Source: Nocardioides daeguensis
Lineage (GTDB): Bacteria > Actinomycetota > Actinomycetes > Propionibacteriales > Nocardioidaceae
Direction of reading: 5' to 3'
DNA length: 64,000 nt
Assembly (NCBI RefSeq): GCF_019192965.1
Contig: NZ_JAHTKU010000011.1
Span: 62,001 to 126,000 of the forward strand
The notes under the pieces: model-generated
Database searches by the model: none
Told to the model about the DNA's origin: nothing
The model's input: the letters and a program-made list of their open reading frames with translations, nothing else
Translations under genes and position numbers: made by a program
Part shown: one piece after another, positions 53,455-63,519 of the stretch
How the letters are laid out: the number at the start of each line of letters is the position of its first letter
How positions within the stretch are numbered: position 1 is the first letter of the stretch

Positions 53455-53491
53455 TCTTGACTCGTTCAAGAAAAGTGGCATGCTGGGTCCC
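53455..53491 (+). promoter_or_regulatory. furA-katG promoter with FurA-type operator
   Basis: TTGACT (53457-53462) and CATGCT (53479-53484) form a -35/-10 pair with a 16-bp spacer, 7 nt before the furA ATG. The segment CTTGACTCGTTCAAGAAAAG closely resembles the mycobacterial and streptomycete FurA boxes, which overlap the -35. Autorepression of furA-katG is therefore expected. Confidence 0.75.
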
Positions 53492-53923
53492 ATGACGGCG
53501 CCCGACTTCCAGCAGCAGCTGCGGGACGTCGAGCTCCGGGTCACCCGGCCCCGGCTCGCGGTCCTCGAGGCGGTGCACGCGCACCCCCATGCGGACACCG
53601 AGTCGATCATCTCCGCGGCACGTTCGCTGCTGCCGGAGGTGTCCCACCAGGCGGTGTACGACTCGCTGCACACGCTGACCCACGCCGGCCTGGTGCGCAG
53701 CATCAAGCCGGCCGGGTCGGTCGCTCGTTACGAGACGCGCACCGGCGACAACCACCACCACGTCGTGTGCCGGTCCTGCGGGTCCATCGCCGACGTGGAC
53801 TGCGCGGTCGGCGACGTGCCGTGCCTGACCGCGTCCGACTCCCACGGATTCGTCATCGACGAAGCCGAGGTCATCTATTGGGGCCTCTGCCCCGAGTGCA
53901 CATCCGCCCCCAGTCGGTCCTGA
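53492..53923 (+). CDS. furA: Fur-family peroxide-responsive repressor
   Basis: A 143-residue Fur/PerR-type regulator. The winged HTH ([20 protein letters not shown]) is followed by the metal site [11 protein letters not shown] and the C-terminal CPEC pair, forming the structural zinc site. Placement 10 nt before katG identifies it as the FurA/CatR repressor of katG. ATG 53492 is the natural start; an upstream in-frame ATG at 53447 would include the operator. Peroxide sensing is inferred from the family. Confidence 0.93.
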   Translation: MTAPDFQQQLRDVELRVTRPRLAVLEAVHAHPHADTESIISAARSLLPEVSHQAVYDSLHTLTHAGLVRSIKPAGSVARYETRTGDNHHHVVCRSCGSIADVDCAVGDVPCLTASDSHGFVIDEAEVIYWGLCPECTSAPSRS

Positions 53924-53933
53924 AAGGATCCTG

Positions 53934-56141
53934 ATGTCTGACAGCAACCAGCACACCGAGCCCCTCGTGACGGAGGAGCCGCAGGACGCGGAGCAGTCGG
54001 CCGGCAAGTGCCCGGTCATGCACGGTCTGACCCACCCGACCCAGGGTTCGCCCAACCAGCAGTGGTGGCCCAACAAGCTCAACCTGAAGGTCCTGGCCAA
54101 GAACCCGGCCGTGGCCGACCCCTACGGCAGCGACTTCGACTACAAGTCCGCCTTCCTCGGTCTGGACCTCGCCGCGGTCAAGGCCGACATCGCCGCCACG
54201 CTGACCGACTCCAAGGACTTCTGGCCGGCCGACTTCGGCAACTACGGCCCGCTCTACGTCCGGATGGCCTGGCACTCGGCCGGCACCTACCGCGCCCAGG
54301 ACGGCCGCGGCGGCGGTGGGCACGGCCAGCAGCGCTTCGCCCCGATCAACTCCTGGCCGGACAACGGCAACCTCGACAAGGCCCGCCGCCTGCTGTGGCC
54401 GGTCAAGAAGAAGTACGGCCGCGCGCTGTCGTGGGGCGACCTGATGATCCTGGCCGGCAACGTCGCACTCGAGGAGATGGGCTTCCCGACCTTCGGCTTC
54501 GGCGGCGGCCGTCCCGACGTCTGGGAGGCCGACGACGACGTCTACTGGGGTCCGGAGTCGGAGTGGCTCGACGACCAGCGCTACACCGGTGAGCGCGACC
54601 TCGAGGACCCGCTCGCCGCGGTCCAGATGGGCCTGATCTACGTCAACCCCGAGGGCCCCAACGGCAACCCCGACCCGCTGGCGTCGGCCGTCGACATCAA
54701 GGACACCTTCACCCGGATGGGCATGACGGTCGAGGAGACCGTCGCGCTGATCGCCGGTGGCCACACCTTCGGCAAGACCCACGGTGCCGGTGACGCCGCG
54801 AACGTCGGTCCGGAGCCCGAGGCCGCCCCGATCGAGGAGCAGGGCCTGGGCTGGCGCTCGTCGTACAAGTCCGGCAAGGGCATCGACGCCATCACCTCCG
54901 GTCTCGAGGTCACCTGGACCTACCACCCGACCCGCTGGGACAACGAGTTCTTCCACATCCTCTTCGCCTACGAGTGGGAGCTGTTCACCTCGCCCGCCGG
55001 TGCCCACCAGTGGCGTCCGAAGAACAACGGCGGCGCTGACCTGGTGCCCGAGTCGTTCGGCGACGCCAAGCGCGAGCCCCGGATGCTGACCTCGGACCTC
55101 GCGCTGCGCGAGGACCCGGAGATGCGGGAGATCTCGCTGCGGTTCAAGGACGACCAGGACGCCTTCACCGACGCCTTCGCCCGCGCCTGGTTCAAGCTGA
55201 CCCACCGCGACATGGGCCCGAAGTCGCGCTACCTCGGCGCCGAGGTCCCGGCGGAGGACTTCGTCTGGCAGGACCCGATCCCGGCCGGCACGCCGCTGAC
55301 CGACGCGCAGGTCGCCGACCTCAAGGCCGCGATCGCCGGCGCGGGCCTGTCGGTGTCGCAGCTCGTCTCGACGGCGTGGGCCTCGGCGTCGACGTACCGC
55401 AGCTCCGACAAGCGGGGCGGCGCCAACGGTGCCCGGATCGCCCTCGAGCCGCAGAAGTCGTGGGCGATCAACCGTCCGGCCGAGCTGGCCGTCGTGCTCG
55501 CGAAACTCCAGGAGATCGCCACCGCGCAGGGTGCCTCGCTCGCGGACACGATCGTCGTCGCCGGTTCGGTGGGCGTCGAGCAGGCGGCCAAGGCCGCCGG
55601 TGTCGACGTGACCGTCACGACCACCACCGGTCGCGGCGATGCCACCCAGGAGCAGACCGACATCGAGCTGACCAGCTTCCTCGAGCCCAAGGCCGACGGC
55701 TTCCGCAACTACCTCGCGAAGTCGAGCAAGTTCCCGGCCGAGTTCACCCTGGTCGACCGCGCCAACCTGCTCGGCGTCAGCGCCCCGGAGCTCACCGCCC
55801 TCGTCGGCGGCCTCCGCGTGCTCGGCACCAACTGGGACGGCTCGGACCTCGGTGTGTTCACCGATACCCCCGGTGTGCTGACGAACGACTTCTTCGTCAA
55901 CCTGCTGGAGCTCGGCACGACCTGGACCGCGACGGACGACTCGGAGGAGGTCTTCGCGGGCACCACCGCCGACGGCCGCACCTGGACCGGCTCCCGCAAC
56001 GACCTGGTGTTCGGCTCGAACTCCGAGCTGCGGGCCCTCGCCGAGGTCTACGCCAGCGACGACGCCAAGGAGAAGTTCGTCCACGACTTCGTCGCCGCCT
56101 GGACCAAGGTCATGGACGCGGACCGCTGGGACCTGCGCTGA
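53934..56141 (+). CDS. katG: Catalase-peroxidase
   Basis: A 735-residue bifunctional heme enzyme that destroys hydrogen peroxide. The distal site [11 protein letters not shown] holds Arg110, Trp113 and His114; the proximal heme ligand is His277 in [11 protein letters not shown]. The Met-Tyr-Trp adduct residues are all present (Met262, Tyr236, Trp113). Both the N-terminal catalytic half and the C-terminal duplicated half are complete. AAAGGA precedes the ATG. It is co-transcribed with furA and terminated by the hairpin at 56168-56196. Confidence 0.97.
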   Translation: MSDSNQHTEPLVTEEPQDAEQSAGKCPVMHGLTHPTQGSPNQQWWPNKLNLKVLAKNPAVADPYGSDFDYKSAFLGLDLAAVKADIAATLTDSKDFWPADFGNYGPLYVRMAWHSAGTYRAQDGRGGGGHGQQRFAPINSWPDNGNLDKARRLLWPVKKKYGRALSWGDLMILAGNVALEEMGFPTFGFGGGRPDVWEADDDVYWGPESEWLDDQRYTGERDLEDPLAAVQMGLIYVNPEGPNGNPDPLASAVDIKDTFTRMGMTVEETVALIAGGHTFGKTHGAGDAANVGPEPEAAPIEEQGLGWRSSYKSGKGIDAITSGLEVTWTYHPTRWDNEFFHILFAYEWELFTSPAGAHQWRPKNNGGADLVPESFGDAKREPRMLTSDLALREDPEMREISLRFKDDQDAFTDAFARAWFKLTHRDMGPKSRYLGAEVPAEDFVWQDPIPAGTPLTDAQVADLKAAIAGAGLSVSQLVSTAWASASTYRSSDKRGGANGARIALEPQKSWAINRPAELAVVLAKLQEIATAQGASLADTIVVAGSVGVEQAAKAAGVDVTVTTTTGRGDATQEQTDIELTSFLEPKADGFRNYLAKSSKFPAEFTLVDRANLLGVSAPELTALVGGLRVLGTNWDGSDLGVFTDTPGVLTNDFFVNLLELGTTWTATDDSEEVFAGTTADGRTWTGSRNDLVFGSNSELRALAEVYASDDAKEKFVHDFVAAWTKVMDADRWDLR

Positions 56142-56167
56142 GCGCATGACCCGCTGAGGCGCTGAGC

Positions 56168-56196
56168 GGAGGCCGCCCCCCCGGGGGGCGGCCTCC
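56168..56196 (+). terminator. katG terminator
   Basis: Perfect 14-bp GC arms (GGAGGCCGCCCCCC at 56168-56181 and its complement at 56183-56196) followed by CGTTTTCC, a classical intrinsic terminator. Confidence 0.85.
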
Positions 56197-56231
56197 GTGG
56201 CGTTTTCCGGCGCTACGGCAGGATGTGCGCC

Positions 56232-56543
56232 ATGACCGACGCTCCGGACAACAGCGGCATCGCCTACGTCCACGCCCCCGACAAGCACCGCTACGAGATC
56301 CGCGACGGCGAGACCCTCGCCGGGTTCACGCAGTACCGCCTGCCCGACGACGTGCACGTCGACTTCGTCCACACCGAGGTCGACGACGCGTACGGCGGCC
56401 GCGGCCTCGCGGGCGAGCTGGTGGCCGCGGCGCTGGCCGACGTCCGCTCGCAGGGCAAGCGGATCATCGCGCACTGCCCCTACGTCGCCCGGTGGCTGAC
56501 CAAGCACCACGACTACGACGACATCACCGACCCGGCGTCATGA
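56232..56543 (+). CDS. GNAT-family (YjdJ-like) N-acetyltransferase
   Basis: A 103-residue minimal GNAT domain (RYEIRDGETLAGFTQYRLP, then acetyl-CoA loop VDDAYGGRGLAGELVAAAL and HCPYVARWLTKHHDY), as in the YjdJ/YidJ small acetyltransferases of unknown substrate. ATG 56232 is favoured, with CAGGAT 7 nt upstream; ATG 56223 would add three residues. Its stop overlaps the next gene's ATG (ATGA), so the two are translationally coupled. Confidence 0.85.
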   Translation: MTDAPDNSGIAYVHAPDKHRYEIRDGETLAGFTQYRLPDDVHVDFVHTEVDDAYGGRGLAGELVAAALADVRSQGKRIIAHCPYVARWLTKHHDYDDITDPAS

Positions 56544-57004
56544 GCCCGGCCGAGCGGCGCCGCAACGTCTACCTCGACAAGTCGCACCCGGCGTCGTACC
56601 AGGCCGCGGCGGCGCTCGCCCTCGAGGTCGGGGCGGCGGCGGAGGCGGCCGGGCTCGACCGGGTGCTCGTCGAGCTGGTCAACATGCGGGTCTCCCAGAT
56701 CAATGGGTGCGCCTACTGCCTCGACCTCCACCGGCGTCGTGCCGTGGAGGCGGGGGAGTCGGAGCGCCGGCTGATCGTGCTCGACGCCTGGGCCGAGACC
56801 GGGCTGTTCACCGAGCAGGAGCGGGCCGCACTGCAGCTCGCCGAGTCGATCACCCGCCTGCCCGAGCCCGACGAGCGCAGGTACGCCGAGGACGAGGCCC
56901 GGGCCGTGCTCGGGGATGCTGCCTACAGCGCGGTCGCGTGGGTCGCGATCACGATGAACGCCTTCAACCGGATCTCGATCACCAGCCACCACCCGGTGAG
57001 GTAG
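56540..57004 (+). CDS. AhpD/carboxymuconolactone decarboxylase-family protein
   Basis: A 154-residue alpha-helical protein with the AhpD redox core C-x2-C-x3-H in NGCAYCLDLHRRRA, preceded by ELVNMRVSQI. Members reduce peroxiredoxin adaptors or act as alkylhydroperoxidases. Placement downstream of katG suggests peroxide defence, but the katG terminator separates them. It overlaps the GNAT gene by 4 nt and converges with the SDR gene, 8 bp apart. Confidence 0.87.
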   Translation: MSPAERRRNVYLDKSHPASYQAAAALALEVGAAAEAAGLDRVLVELVNMRVSQINGCAYCLDLHRRRAVEAGESERRLIVLDAWAETGLFTEQERAALQLAESITRLPEPDERRYAEDEARAVLGDAAYSAVAWVAITMNAFNRISITSHHPVR

Positions 57005-57012
57005 GCCGGCGC

Positions 57013-57774
57013 TCAGGTGATGGTCAGGCCGCCGTCGACCGCCAGGGTCTGGCCGGTGACGTAGCCGGCCGCGTCGGAGGCGAGGAAGACCACGGTGGCG
57101 GCGAGCTCGCGCGGGTCGCCCTTGCGGCCGGCGGGGATCCGCGCCTGCTGCGCCTCGAGGTAGCCGGGCGGGTAGCTGTCGGTCATCTCGGAGGCGAAGA
57201 AGCCCGGCGCGATCGCGTTGACCCGGATGCCCTTGCGCCCCGTCCACTGCTGGGCGAGGTCGCGGGTCATCCCGATGACACCGGCCTTCGACGCCGCGTA
57301 CGCCGCCTGGGGGAGCCCGGCGGTGGTGATGCCGAGCACCGAGGAGATGTTGATGATGCTCGAGCCCGGCTGCATCACGCGGCCGCAGGCCTGCGCCATC
57401 CAGTAGCTGCCGTTGAGGTTGATGTCGATCACCTGGGTGAACTGCTCGGGCGTCTCCCGGGTCGCGGGTACGGCGGTGCCGACGCCGGCGTTGTTGACGA
57501 GGATGTCGACCCGGCCGAACGCGTCCATCGCGGCGTCGACCAGCGCCTGGCAGGACGCCGGGTCGGCGACGTCGGTCGCGACGCTGAGCGCCCGGCGGCC
57601 GGCGGCCTCGACGAGCGCGGCGGTGTCGGCGAGCCGGTCGACGCGACGCGCGCCCATGGCGACGTCCGCGCCTGCCTCGGCCAGCGCCTTGGCGAAGTCG
57701 ACGCCCAGTCCGGAGCTGGCGCCGGTGACGACGGCGACCTTGCCGTCGAGTCGGAAGAGATCGGTGACGGTCAT
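57013..57774 (-). CDS. Short-chain dehydrogenase/reductase
   Basis: A 253-residue classical SDR. The cofactor motif is VVTGASSGLG near residue 16, with NNAG in LVNNAGVGTAVPATRE, and the catalytic Ser (INISSVLGITTAG) and Tyr-x3-Lys (YAASK) are intact. An Arg after the second strand (GARRVDRL) suggests NADP preference. The substrate is unknown. The ATG lies 6 nt from TACCGT (complement of 57781-57786). Divergent from leuS. Confidence 0.92.
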   Translation of the reverse strand: MTVTDLFRLDGKVAVVTGASSGLGVDFAKALAEAGADVAMGARRVDRLADTAALVEAAGRRALSVATDVADPASCQALVDAAMDAFGRVDILVNNAGVGTAVPATRETPEQFTQVIDINLNGSYWMAQACGRVMQPGSSIINISSVLGITTAGLPQAAYAASKAGVIGMTRDLAQQWTGRKGIRVNAIAPGFFASEMTDSYPPGYLEAQQARIPAGRKGDPRELAATVVFLASDAAGYVTGQTLAVDGGLTIT

Positions 57775-57877
57775 GACCGCACGGTAGCGGGCCGCGACCC
57801 GGGGGCGCGGGGTCGGGCGGGTCCGACCCGGTGAGGCCGTGGCCCGACCGGCGCGCGGCGACGACTATCCTTGGGCC

Positions 57878-60364
57878 GTGAGTGAAACGGTCGCATCCTC
57901 CGAGGTCCGCTACGACGCCCATGCCGTCGAGGAGAAGTGGCTTCCGGTCTGGGAGCGCCTCGATGCCTTCCGCGCCGACGACGCGTCCGTGGTGGCAGGG
58001 GAGAAGCCCAAGTTCTACGGGCTGACGATGTTCCCGTACCCGAGCGGTGACCTGCACATGGGCCACGCCGAGGTCATGGCGCTGCACGACGTGCTGTGCC
58101 GCTACAAGAAGTTCCGCGGGTTCGAGGTCCTCAACCCGATGGGCTGGGACTCCTTCGGCCTGCCCGCCGAGAACGCCGCGATCAAGAACGACGAGCACCC
58201 GGCGACCTACACCTACGCCAACATCGAGACCCAGTTCGCCTCGTTCAAGAAGTACGGCCTGAGCTTCGACTGGTCGCGCCGCCTGCACACCTCGGACCCC
58301 GAGTACTACCACTGGACGCAGTGGCTGTTCCTCAAGCTGCGCGAGCAGGGCCTGGCCTACCGGAAGAACTCGCCGGTCAACTGGTGCCCCAACGACCAGA
58401 CCGTGTTGGCCAACGAGCAGGTGCTGGCCGACGGCACCTGCGAGCGCTGCGGCGCCGAGGTCACCAAGAAGGAGCTGACGCAGTGGTACTTCAAGACCAC
58501 CGCGTACGCCCAGGAGCTCTACGACTCGCTCGACGACCTGCAGGACACCTGGATCCCCAAGGTCGTCAACGCGCAGCGCAACTGGATCGGCCGCTCCGAG
58601 GGCGCCCACGTCACCTTCGACATCGAGGGCCATGACCCGGTCGCCGTGTTCACGACCCGCCCCGACACGCTCTGGGGCGCGACCTTCATGGTCGTCGCCG
58701 CCGACGCGAAGCTGGCCGCCGAGCTGGTCTCCGACGAGCAGCGGCAGGCGCTCGAGGACTACCTGGTCGACGTACGCAAGGCCTCCGACATCGACCGGCT
58801 GTCGACCGAGCGGCCCAAGACCGGCGTGTTCCTGGGCGTCCACGCGACCAACCCGGTCAACGGCGAGCGCATCCCGGTCTGGGCCTCCGACTACGTGCTG
58901 GCCGACTACGGCACCGGCGCGATCATGGCGGTGCCCGCCCACGACCAGCGCGACCTCGACTTCGCGCGCGTGATGGACCTGCCCGTGCGCCGGGTGGTCG
59001 ACACCGGGGAGGAGAACCCCGAGGAGTCGGGCGTCGCGACCAACGGCAACGGCAGCTACGTCAACTCCGGTCCGCTCGACGGCCTCACGGACAAGACCGA
59101 GGGCATCCGCCGGGCCATCGAGCTGCTGGAGGCCGACGGTCACGGCACCGGCACGGTCAACTTCCGGCTGCGTGACTGGCTGCTGTCGCGGCAGCGCTAC
59201 TGGGGCGCGCCCATCCCGGTCATCCACTGCCCGGTCGACGGCGAGGTCGCGGTCCCCGAGGACCAGCTGCCCGTCGAGCTGCCCGAGCTGCGCGGCGCCG
59301 ACCTCAAGCCCAAGGGCACCTCGCCGTTGGGTGCGGCGAGCGAGTGGGTCAACGTCAGCTGCCCGACCTGTGGCGGACCCGCGACGCGCGACACCGACAC
59401 CATGGACACCTTCGTCGACTCGTCATGGTACTTCTTCCGCTACCTCTCGCCCCACGACGGCACGCAGGCCTTCGACCCCGCGCTGGCCAAGGCATGGGGG
59501 CCGGTCGACTTCTACCTCGGCGGCTCGGAGCACGCCGTGCTCCACCTGCTCTACGCGCGGTTCTTCACCAAGGCGATGCGCGACATGGGGCTGATCGACT
59601 GGGACGAGCCGTTCTCGGCGTACCTGTCGCAGGGCACGGTCATCAACAACGGCCACAAGATGAGCAAGTCGCTCGGCAACGGCGTCGCGCTCGGGGCCCA
59701 GCTCGACGAGTACGGCGTCGACGCCGTCCGGCTCACGCTGGTCTTCGCCAGCCCGCCCGAGGACAACATCGACTGGGCCGACGTCTCGCCGGCCGGGTCG
59801 GCGAAGTTCCTGCAGCGTGCCTGGCGTCTGGCCGGCGACGTGACCTCGGCCCCCGGTACCGACGCCGCCGGGGGTGACGTCGCGCTGCGCAAGGTCACCC
59901 ACAAGACGGTGCACGAGGCGGCACAGCTGCTGGACACCTACCGGTTCAACGTGGTGGTGGCGCGCACCATGGAGCTCGTCAACGCGACTCGCAAGGCCAT
60001 CGACTCGGGCTGCGGCCCCGAGGACCCGGCGGTCCGTGAGGCCGCCGAGACCGTCGCGATCCTGCTGTCCCTGGTCGCGCCGTACACCGCTGAGGAGATG
60101 TGGGAGCGGCTCGGTCACCAGCCGTCCGTCGCCCAGGCCGCCTGGCCCACGGTCGACCCGGCGCTGCTGGTCGAGGACGCGGTCACCGCCGTCGTCCAGA
60201 TCCAGGGCAAGGTCCGCGGCCGGCTGGAGGTCTCGCCCGACATCAGCGAGGCCGACCTCGAGTCGGTGGCCCTCGCCGACCCGGCGGTCGTGAAGGCGAT
60301 CGACGGCCGCCCGGTCCGCAAGGTGATCGTGCGGGCGCCGAAGCTGGTCAACATCGTCGTCTGA
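57878..60364 (+). CDS. leuS: Leucyl-tRNA synthetase
   Basis: An 828-residue class I synthetase that charges tRNA-Leu. The HIGH-type motif is [14 protein letters not shown], the KMSKS loop is [11 protein letters not shown] with its first Lys at 594, and the editing domain (CP1) lies between, with [14 protein letters not shown] and [12 protein letters not shown] 57878 is supported by TATCCT at 57866-57871, 6 nt upstream; an earlier GTG at 57839 is unlikely. The conserved leuS-degV-comEA order follows. Confidence 0.97.
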   Translation: MSETVASSEVRYDAHAVEEKWLPVWERLDAFRADDASVVAGEKPKFYGLTMFPYPSGDLHMGHAEVMALHDVLCRYKKFRGFEVLNPMGWDSFGLPAENAAIKNDEHPATYTYANIETQFASFKKYGLSFDWSRRLHTSDPEYYHWTQWLFLKLREQGLAYRKNSPVNWCPNDQTVLANEQVLADGTCERCGAEVTKKELTQWYFKTTAYAQELYDSLDDLQDTWIPKVVNAQRNWIGRSEGAHVTFDIEGHDPVAVFTTRPDTLWGATFMVVAADAKLAAELVSDEQRQALEDYLVDVRKASDIDRLSTERPKTGVFLGVHATNPVNGERIPVWASDYVLADYGTGAIMAVPAHDQRDLDFARVMDLPVRRVVDTGEENPEESGVATNGNGSYVNSGPLDGLTDKTEGIRRAIELLEADGHGTGTVNFRLRDWLLSRQRYWGAPIPVIHCPVDGEVAVPEDQLPVELPELRGADLKPKGTSPLGAASEWVNVSCPTCGGPATRDTDTMDTFVDSSWYFFRYLSPHDGTQAFDPALAKAWGPVDFYLGGSEHAVLHLLYARFFTKAMRDMGLIDWDEPFSAYLSQGTVINNGHKMSKSLGNGVALGAQLDEYGVDAVRLTLVFASPPEDNIDWADVSPAGSAKFLQRAWRLAGDVTSAPGTDAAGGDVALRKVTHKTVHEAAQLLDTYRFNVVVARTMELVNATRKAIDSGCGPEDPAVREAAETVAILLSLVAPYTAEEMWERLGHQPSVAQAAWPTVDPALLVEDAVTAVVQIQGKVRGRLEVSPDISEADLESVALADPAVVKAIDGRPVRKVIVRAPKLVNIVV

Positions 60365-60375
60365 GCACCCTCGCC

Positions 60376-60406
60376 GCCGTCGGGCGCGGGACGGGGACCC
60401 GACGGC
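60376..60406 (+). terminator. leuS terminator hairpin
   Basis: Nine-base arms GCCGTCGGG (60376-60384) and complement (60398-60406) with a 13-nt loop, 12 nt after the stop and just before the degV -10. It has no U-tract. Confidence 0.55.
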
Positions 60407-60425
60407 TACCGATAGCCTTCAGCGC

Positions 60426-61292
60426 ATGTCGATCGTCGTGGTCACCGACTCCACCTCGACCGTCCCGGCCGAGGTCGCGGAGGCCAGCGGGGTGCACGTC
60501 GTCCCGTTGCAGGTGGTCATCGACGACGACGTCTACGACGAGGGCGCCGAGGAGGTCACCCCCGAGCGGCTCGCGGTCGCGCTGAAGGAGAAGCGCGCCG
60601 TGAGCACCTCCCGGGCCTCGCCCGCGGTGTTCGCGGACCTGTACGAGCGCCTCGCCGCGGAGGGCGCGACCGAGATCGTCTCGATCCACCTCTCCGCGGA
60701 GGTGAGCGGCACCTTCGAGTCGGCCCTCGTCGCGTCCCGGCAGGCGCCGGTCCCGGTCATCTGCGTCGACACCCGGCAGGTCGGCGTCGCGAGCGGGTAC
60801 GCGGTCGAGTCGGCCCTCGACGTCATCGCCGCCGGCGGTACGGCGGCCGAGGCGGCCGAGGCGGCGCGCGACCGCGCCGCCGGCGCGACCTCCCTGTTCT
60901 ACGTCAACAACCTCGAGTACCTCCGCCGCGGGGGGCGGGTCGGCGCGGCCGCCGCCGTCTTCGGCGGGGCGCTCGCGGTCAAGCCGCTGCTCGGCATCGT
61001 CGACGGCGTGATCTCACCGCAGGCCAAGGTCCGCACCGCCGCCAAGGCGATCGCCCGCCTCGAGGCGCTCGCCGTCGAGGCGGCCGCGGACCGGCGGGTG
61101 GAGGTCTGTGTCGCCCACCTGGCGGCCGAGGAGCGGGCCATGGCGATGGCGCAGCGGCTGGCCGAGGAGCTGGGCGAGCAGCTGGTGCCGGCGCGCTCCG
61201 GCGAGCCGGTGCGGTGCGTCGAGCTCGGCGGCGTGCTCGGCGCGCATGTCGGCCCGGGCATGCTGGCGATCTGCGTGGCGCCGGTTCTCTGA
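60426..61292 (+). CDS. DegV-family fatty-acid-binding protein
   Basis: A 288-residue DegV protein. These bind one fatty acid in a deep pocket and can deliver it to fatty-acid kinase. The family's opening VVVTDSTSTVPAEVAEASGV, the STSRASPAVFADLYE segment (with RASP, matching the ligand-carboxylate Ser/Thr site) and YVNNLEYLRRGGRVGAAAAV are present. TAGCCT at 60413-60418 is 7 nt before the ATG. It sits between leuS and comEA, as in mycobacteria. Confidence 0.92.
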   Translation: MSIVVVTDSTSTVPAEVAEASGVHVVPLQVVIDDDVYDEGAEEVTPERLAVALKEKRAVSTSRASPAVFADLYERLAAEGATEIVSIHLSAEVSGTFESALVASRQAPVPVICVDTRQVGVASGYAVESALDVIAAGGTAAEAAEAARDRAAGATSLFYVNNLEYLRRGGRVGAAAAVFGGALAVKPLLGIVDGVISPQAKVRTAAKAIARLEALAVEAAADRRVEVCVAHLAAEERAMAMAQRLAEELGEQLVPARSGEPVRCVELGGVLGAHVGPGMLAICVAPVL

Positions 61293-61428
61293 GCTCTCCA
61301 GGTCTCCTGCGTCCCTCTGGTCACGGACGGGTGCGTCGGCCGTCCACAGACGGGTTCTCGACGGTGGTGGTCCCCAGGCGGGTCGGCGCCGGCAGCCGGT
61401 GGGCCGGAGGCGGGCCTAGCGTGCCGCC

Positions 61429-62421
61429 ATGTCCGTTCGCCGCTCCGCCGCCCGCCCCGACTCGCCCGGTGCCGACGCCGCGGCGCGCCGCCTCGCGCTG
61501 ATCGCGGCCGACCTCGGCGTCACCCCCGCCACTGACGCGGATCCCGAGCCCTGGTGGGCCGACCACACCCGGGTCGCCGACGCCCCCGGGCCCGAGCGGG
61601 TGGGCCCCGGGGCACCGGCCGCGGTGACCCCGCTCCCGGTCGAGCGGGAGGCGCCGGCACTGCCGGTGCCGGGCCGGCACGCGTCCCGCCGACGACGCCC
61701 CCGTCCCGATCCCCGCGACGCCCTCGCTCCGCTCGCCGGCCGGTTGCCCGCCCTCGGCCTGCCGCAGGTCGCGGTCGTCGCGCTCGCGGTGGCCCTCGGG
61801 CTCGCCGTCACCACCTGGTGGGTGCTCCGCGACCGCACCGAGCCGCTCGCGCCCGTGTCCGCCGGCGCAGCCGCGCCCCTCGTCGCCACCGCCCCGTCCG
61901 CCTCCCTGTCCATCGCCCCGTCCGTCTCCCCGTCCACCTCCCGGCAGCCCACCCCCGGTTCCGCGGACCCGTCGAGCGGCTCGGCCACCGTCACCGTCGA
62001 CGTCGCGGGGAAGGTGCGCCGTCCGGGGATCGTGGTCCTCAGCGCGGGGGCGAGGGTCACCGACGCCCTCGCGGCCGCCGGCGGCGCCCGCAGGGGCGTC
62101 GACCTGACCCCGCTCAACCTGGCCCGGGTGCTCGTCGACGGCGAGCAGATCGTGGTCGGCGCTCGGTCTCCCGGTGGGGCGGTCGCGCCGACCGGGGGGA
62201 GCGGTGCGGGCGCGAGTGGGCCGGCCGGGCCGCTGGTCAACCTCAACACCGCTGGTCAGGCCGAGCTGGAGGGCCTGCCCGAGGTGGGGCCGGTCACCGC
62301 GCAGTCGATCATCGCCTGGCGCGAGGCCCACGGCGGGTTCACCAGCATCGACGAGCTGCTCGAGGTCGACGGGATCGGGCCCAGGACGCTCGAGCAGATC
62401 ACCCCGCACGTGACGGTGTGA
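61429..62421 (+). CDS. comEA: Competence protein ComEA (SLBB and helix-hairpin-helix)
   Basis: A 330-residue membrane-anchored DNA-binding protein of the DNA-uptake machinery. A cytoplasmic Arg/Pro-rich N-terminus is followed by one transmembrane helix near residues 105-125 (VAVVALAVALGLAVTTWWVL), a low-complexity Ser/Pro linker, an SLBB domain (VTVDVAGKVRRPGIVVLSAG) and the C-terminal HhH pair (LPEVGPVTAQSIIAWREAHG; VDGIGPRTLEQITPHV). TAGCGT at 61417-61422 is 6 nt before the ATG. comEC lies about 1.1 kb downstream beyond the inverted HPP gene. Confidence 0.92.
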   Translation: MSVRRSAARPDSPGADAAARRLALIAADLGVTPATDADPEPWWADHTRVADAPGPERVGPGAPAAVTPLPVEREAPALPVPGRHASRRRRPRPDPRDALAPLAGRLPALGLPQVAVVALAVALGLAVTTWWVLRDRTEPLAPVSAGAAAPLVATAPSASLSIAPSVSPSTSRQPTPGSADPSSGSATVTVDVAGKVRRPGIVVLSAGARVTDALAAAGGARRGVDLTPLNLARVLVDGEQIVVGARSPGGAVAPTGGSGAGASGPAGPLVNLNTAGQAELEGLPEVGPVTAQSIIAWREAHGGFTSIDELLEVDGIGPRTLEQITPHVTV

Positions 62422-62445
62422 GTCGCAACGATGTCGACGGACGGG

Positions 62446-63483
62446 TCAGGTGGCGCCGAGGAGCGCACGGTGCAGCACCGCGATCAGCTCGCCACGGGTG
62501 ATCATGCCGACGAGCCGCCCCGCGTCGTCGACGACGGGGAGGTTCTTGTAGCCCTCGGCGGTCATGAGCGGCACCAGCTCGGCCACCGGGGTGCCGGCCG
62601 CGATCGTGGTGACGTCGGTCCGCATGATCGACTCGACCGGCTCGAGCTCGACGATGTCGCGGGTGAACAGGTCGATGATCGACACCACCCCGACCACCCG
62701 CCGCTCGTCGTCGACGACGGGGAGCGTCTTGACCTGGCGCTGGACGAGCAGGGTCCGCGCCCGGTAGATCGACTCGAACGGGTGCACCACGACGACGTCG
62801 GTGCTCATGATCCCCGAGACGGGGATCGCGCCCAGGCGCCGGTCGAGGGCGTGGGTCTCGGCGTCCCGCACGATCGAGACGATGTCGGCCGGCAGTACGT
62901 CGAGCCGGTCGGCGATCCGGTTCATCGCCTGCTCGACGTCGGGCGTCGTGATGCCGAGGGCGGCGGCCGCGGGGGAGGTGTCCGCCGGCAGGGCGGGCCG
63001 GTGCGGGTACCTCCGGCCGGTCAGGTTGTTGACGACGACCGCGACCAGCAGCAGCACCACCGTGTTGACCGCGACCGGCGTGAGCACGAAGAGCGGGCCC
63101 TGCTCGGCGATGGCCGGGGTCGCGGTCGCGGCCAGCAGCGCGCAGGCGCCGCCGGGCGGGTGCAGGCAGCCGAGCAGCATCATGGCGCCGATCGCGGTGC
63201 CCACGCCGACGGCGGCGGCGAGGAGGACGTCGTCGACGATCCAGTGCGCCGTCAGGCCGATCGCCGTCGAGACCAGGTTGCCGCCGAGAACCGGCCACGG
63301 CTGGGCGAGCGGACTGGCCGGCACCGCGAAGAGCAGGACCGCACAGGCGCCCATCGGTGCGACGATGAACGGCAGCAGCTCGGGACCACCCGGGACGGCC
63401 CGCGCGGTCGCGCCGGCGACGGCGATCCCGAGCAGCGCGCCGAGCGCGCCGCGGGCGAGCTCGGCGGAGGTGTAGCGGGTCAC
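62446..63483 (-). CDS. HPP-family membrane protein with two CBS domains
   Basis: A 345-residue protein. The N-terminal HPP domain has four hydrophobic helices over residues 5-160 and the family signature GCLHPPGGACALLA. Two CBS domains follow (about 215-345; IMSTDVVVVHPFESIYRART, then SIMRTDVTTIAAGTPVAELV). HPP proteins include nitrite transporters; CBS domains usually sense adenylates. The GTG start is 7 nt from TAGGGT (complement of 63491-63496). It is inserted in reverse between comEA and comEC. Confidence 0.88.
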   Translation of the reverse strand: MTRYTSAELARGALGALLGIAVAGATARAVPGGPELLPFIVAPMGACAVLLFAVPASPLAQPWPVLGGNLVSTAIGLTAHWIVDDVLLAAAVGVGTAIGAMMLLGCLHPPGGACALLAATATPAIAEQGPLFVLTPVAVNTVVLLLVAVVVNNLTGRRYPHRPALPADTSPAAAALGITTPDVEQAMNRIADRLDVLPADIVSIVRDAETHALDRRLGAIPVSGIMSTDVVVVHPFESIYRARTLLVQRQVKTLPVVDDERRVVGVVSIIDLFTRDIVELEPVESIMRTDVTTIAAGTPVAELVPLMTAEGYKNLPVVDDAGRLVGMITRGELIAVLHRALLGAT

Positions 63484-63519
63484 CTGCCCGACCCTAGGGC
63501 AACCCGCCCCGACCTGCGG

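Noticed and set aside
54640..54870. Loss of the Met of the KatG Met-Tyr-Trp adduct, suspected from EEQGLGW
   Set aside because: That position is not the adduct Met. The correct one lies 15 residues before the proximal His277 and is present as Met262.
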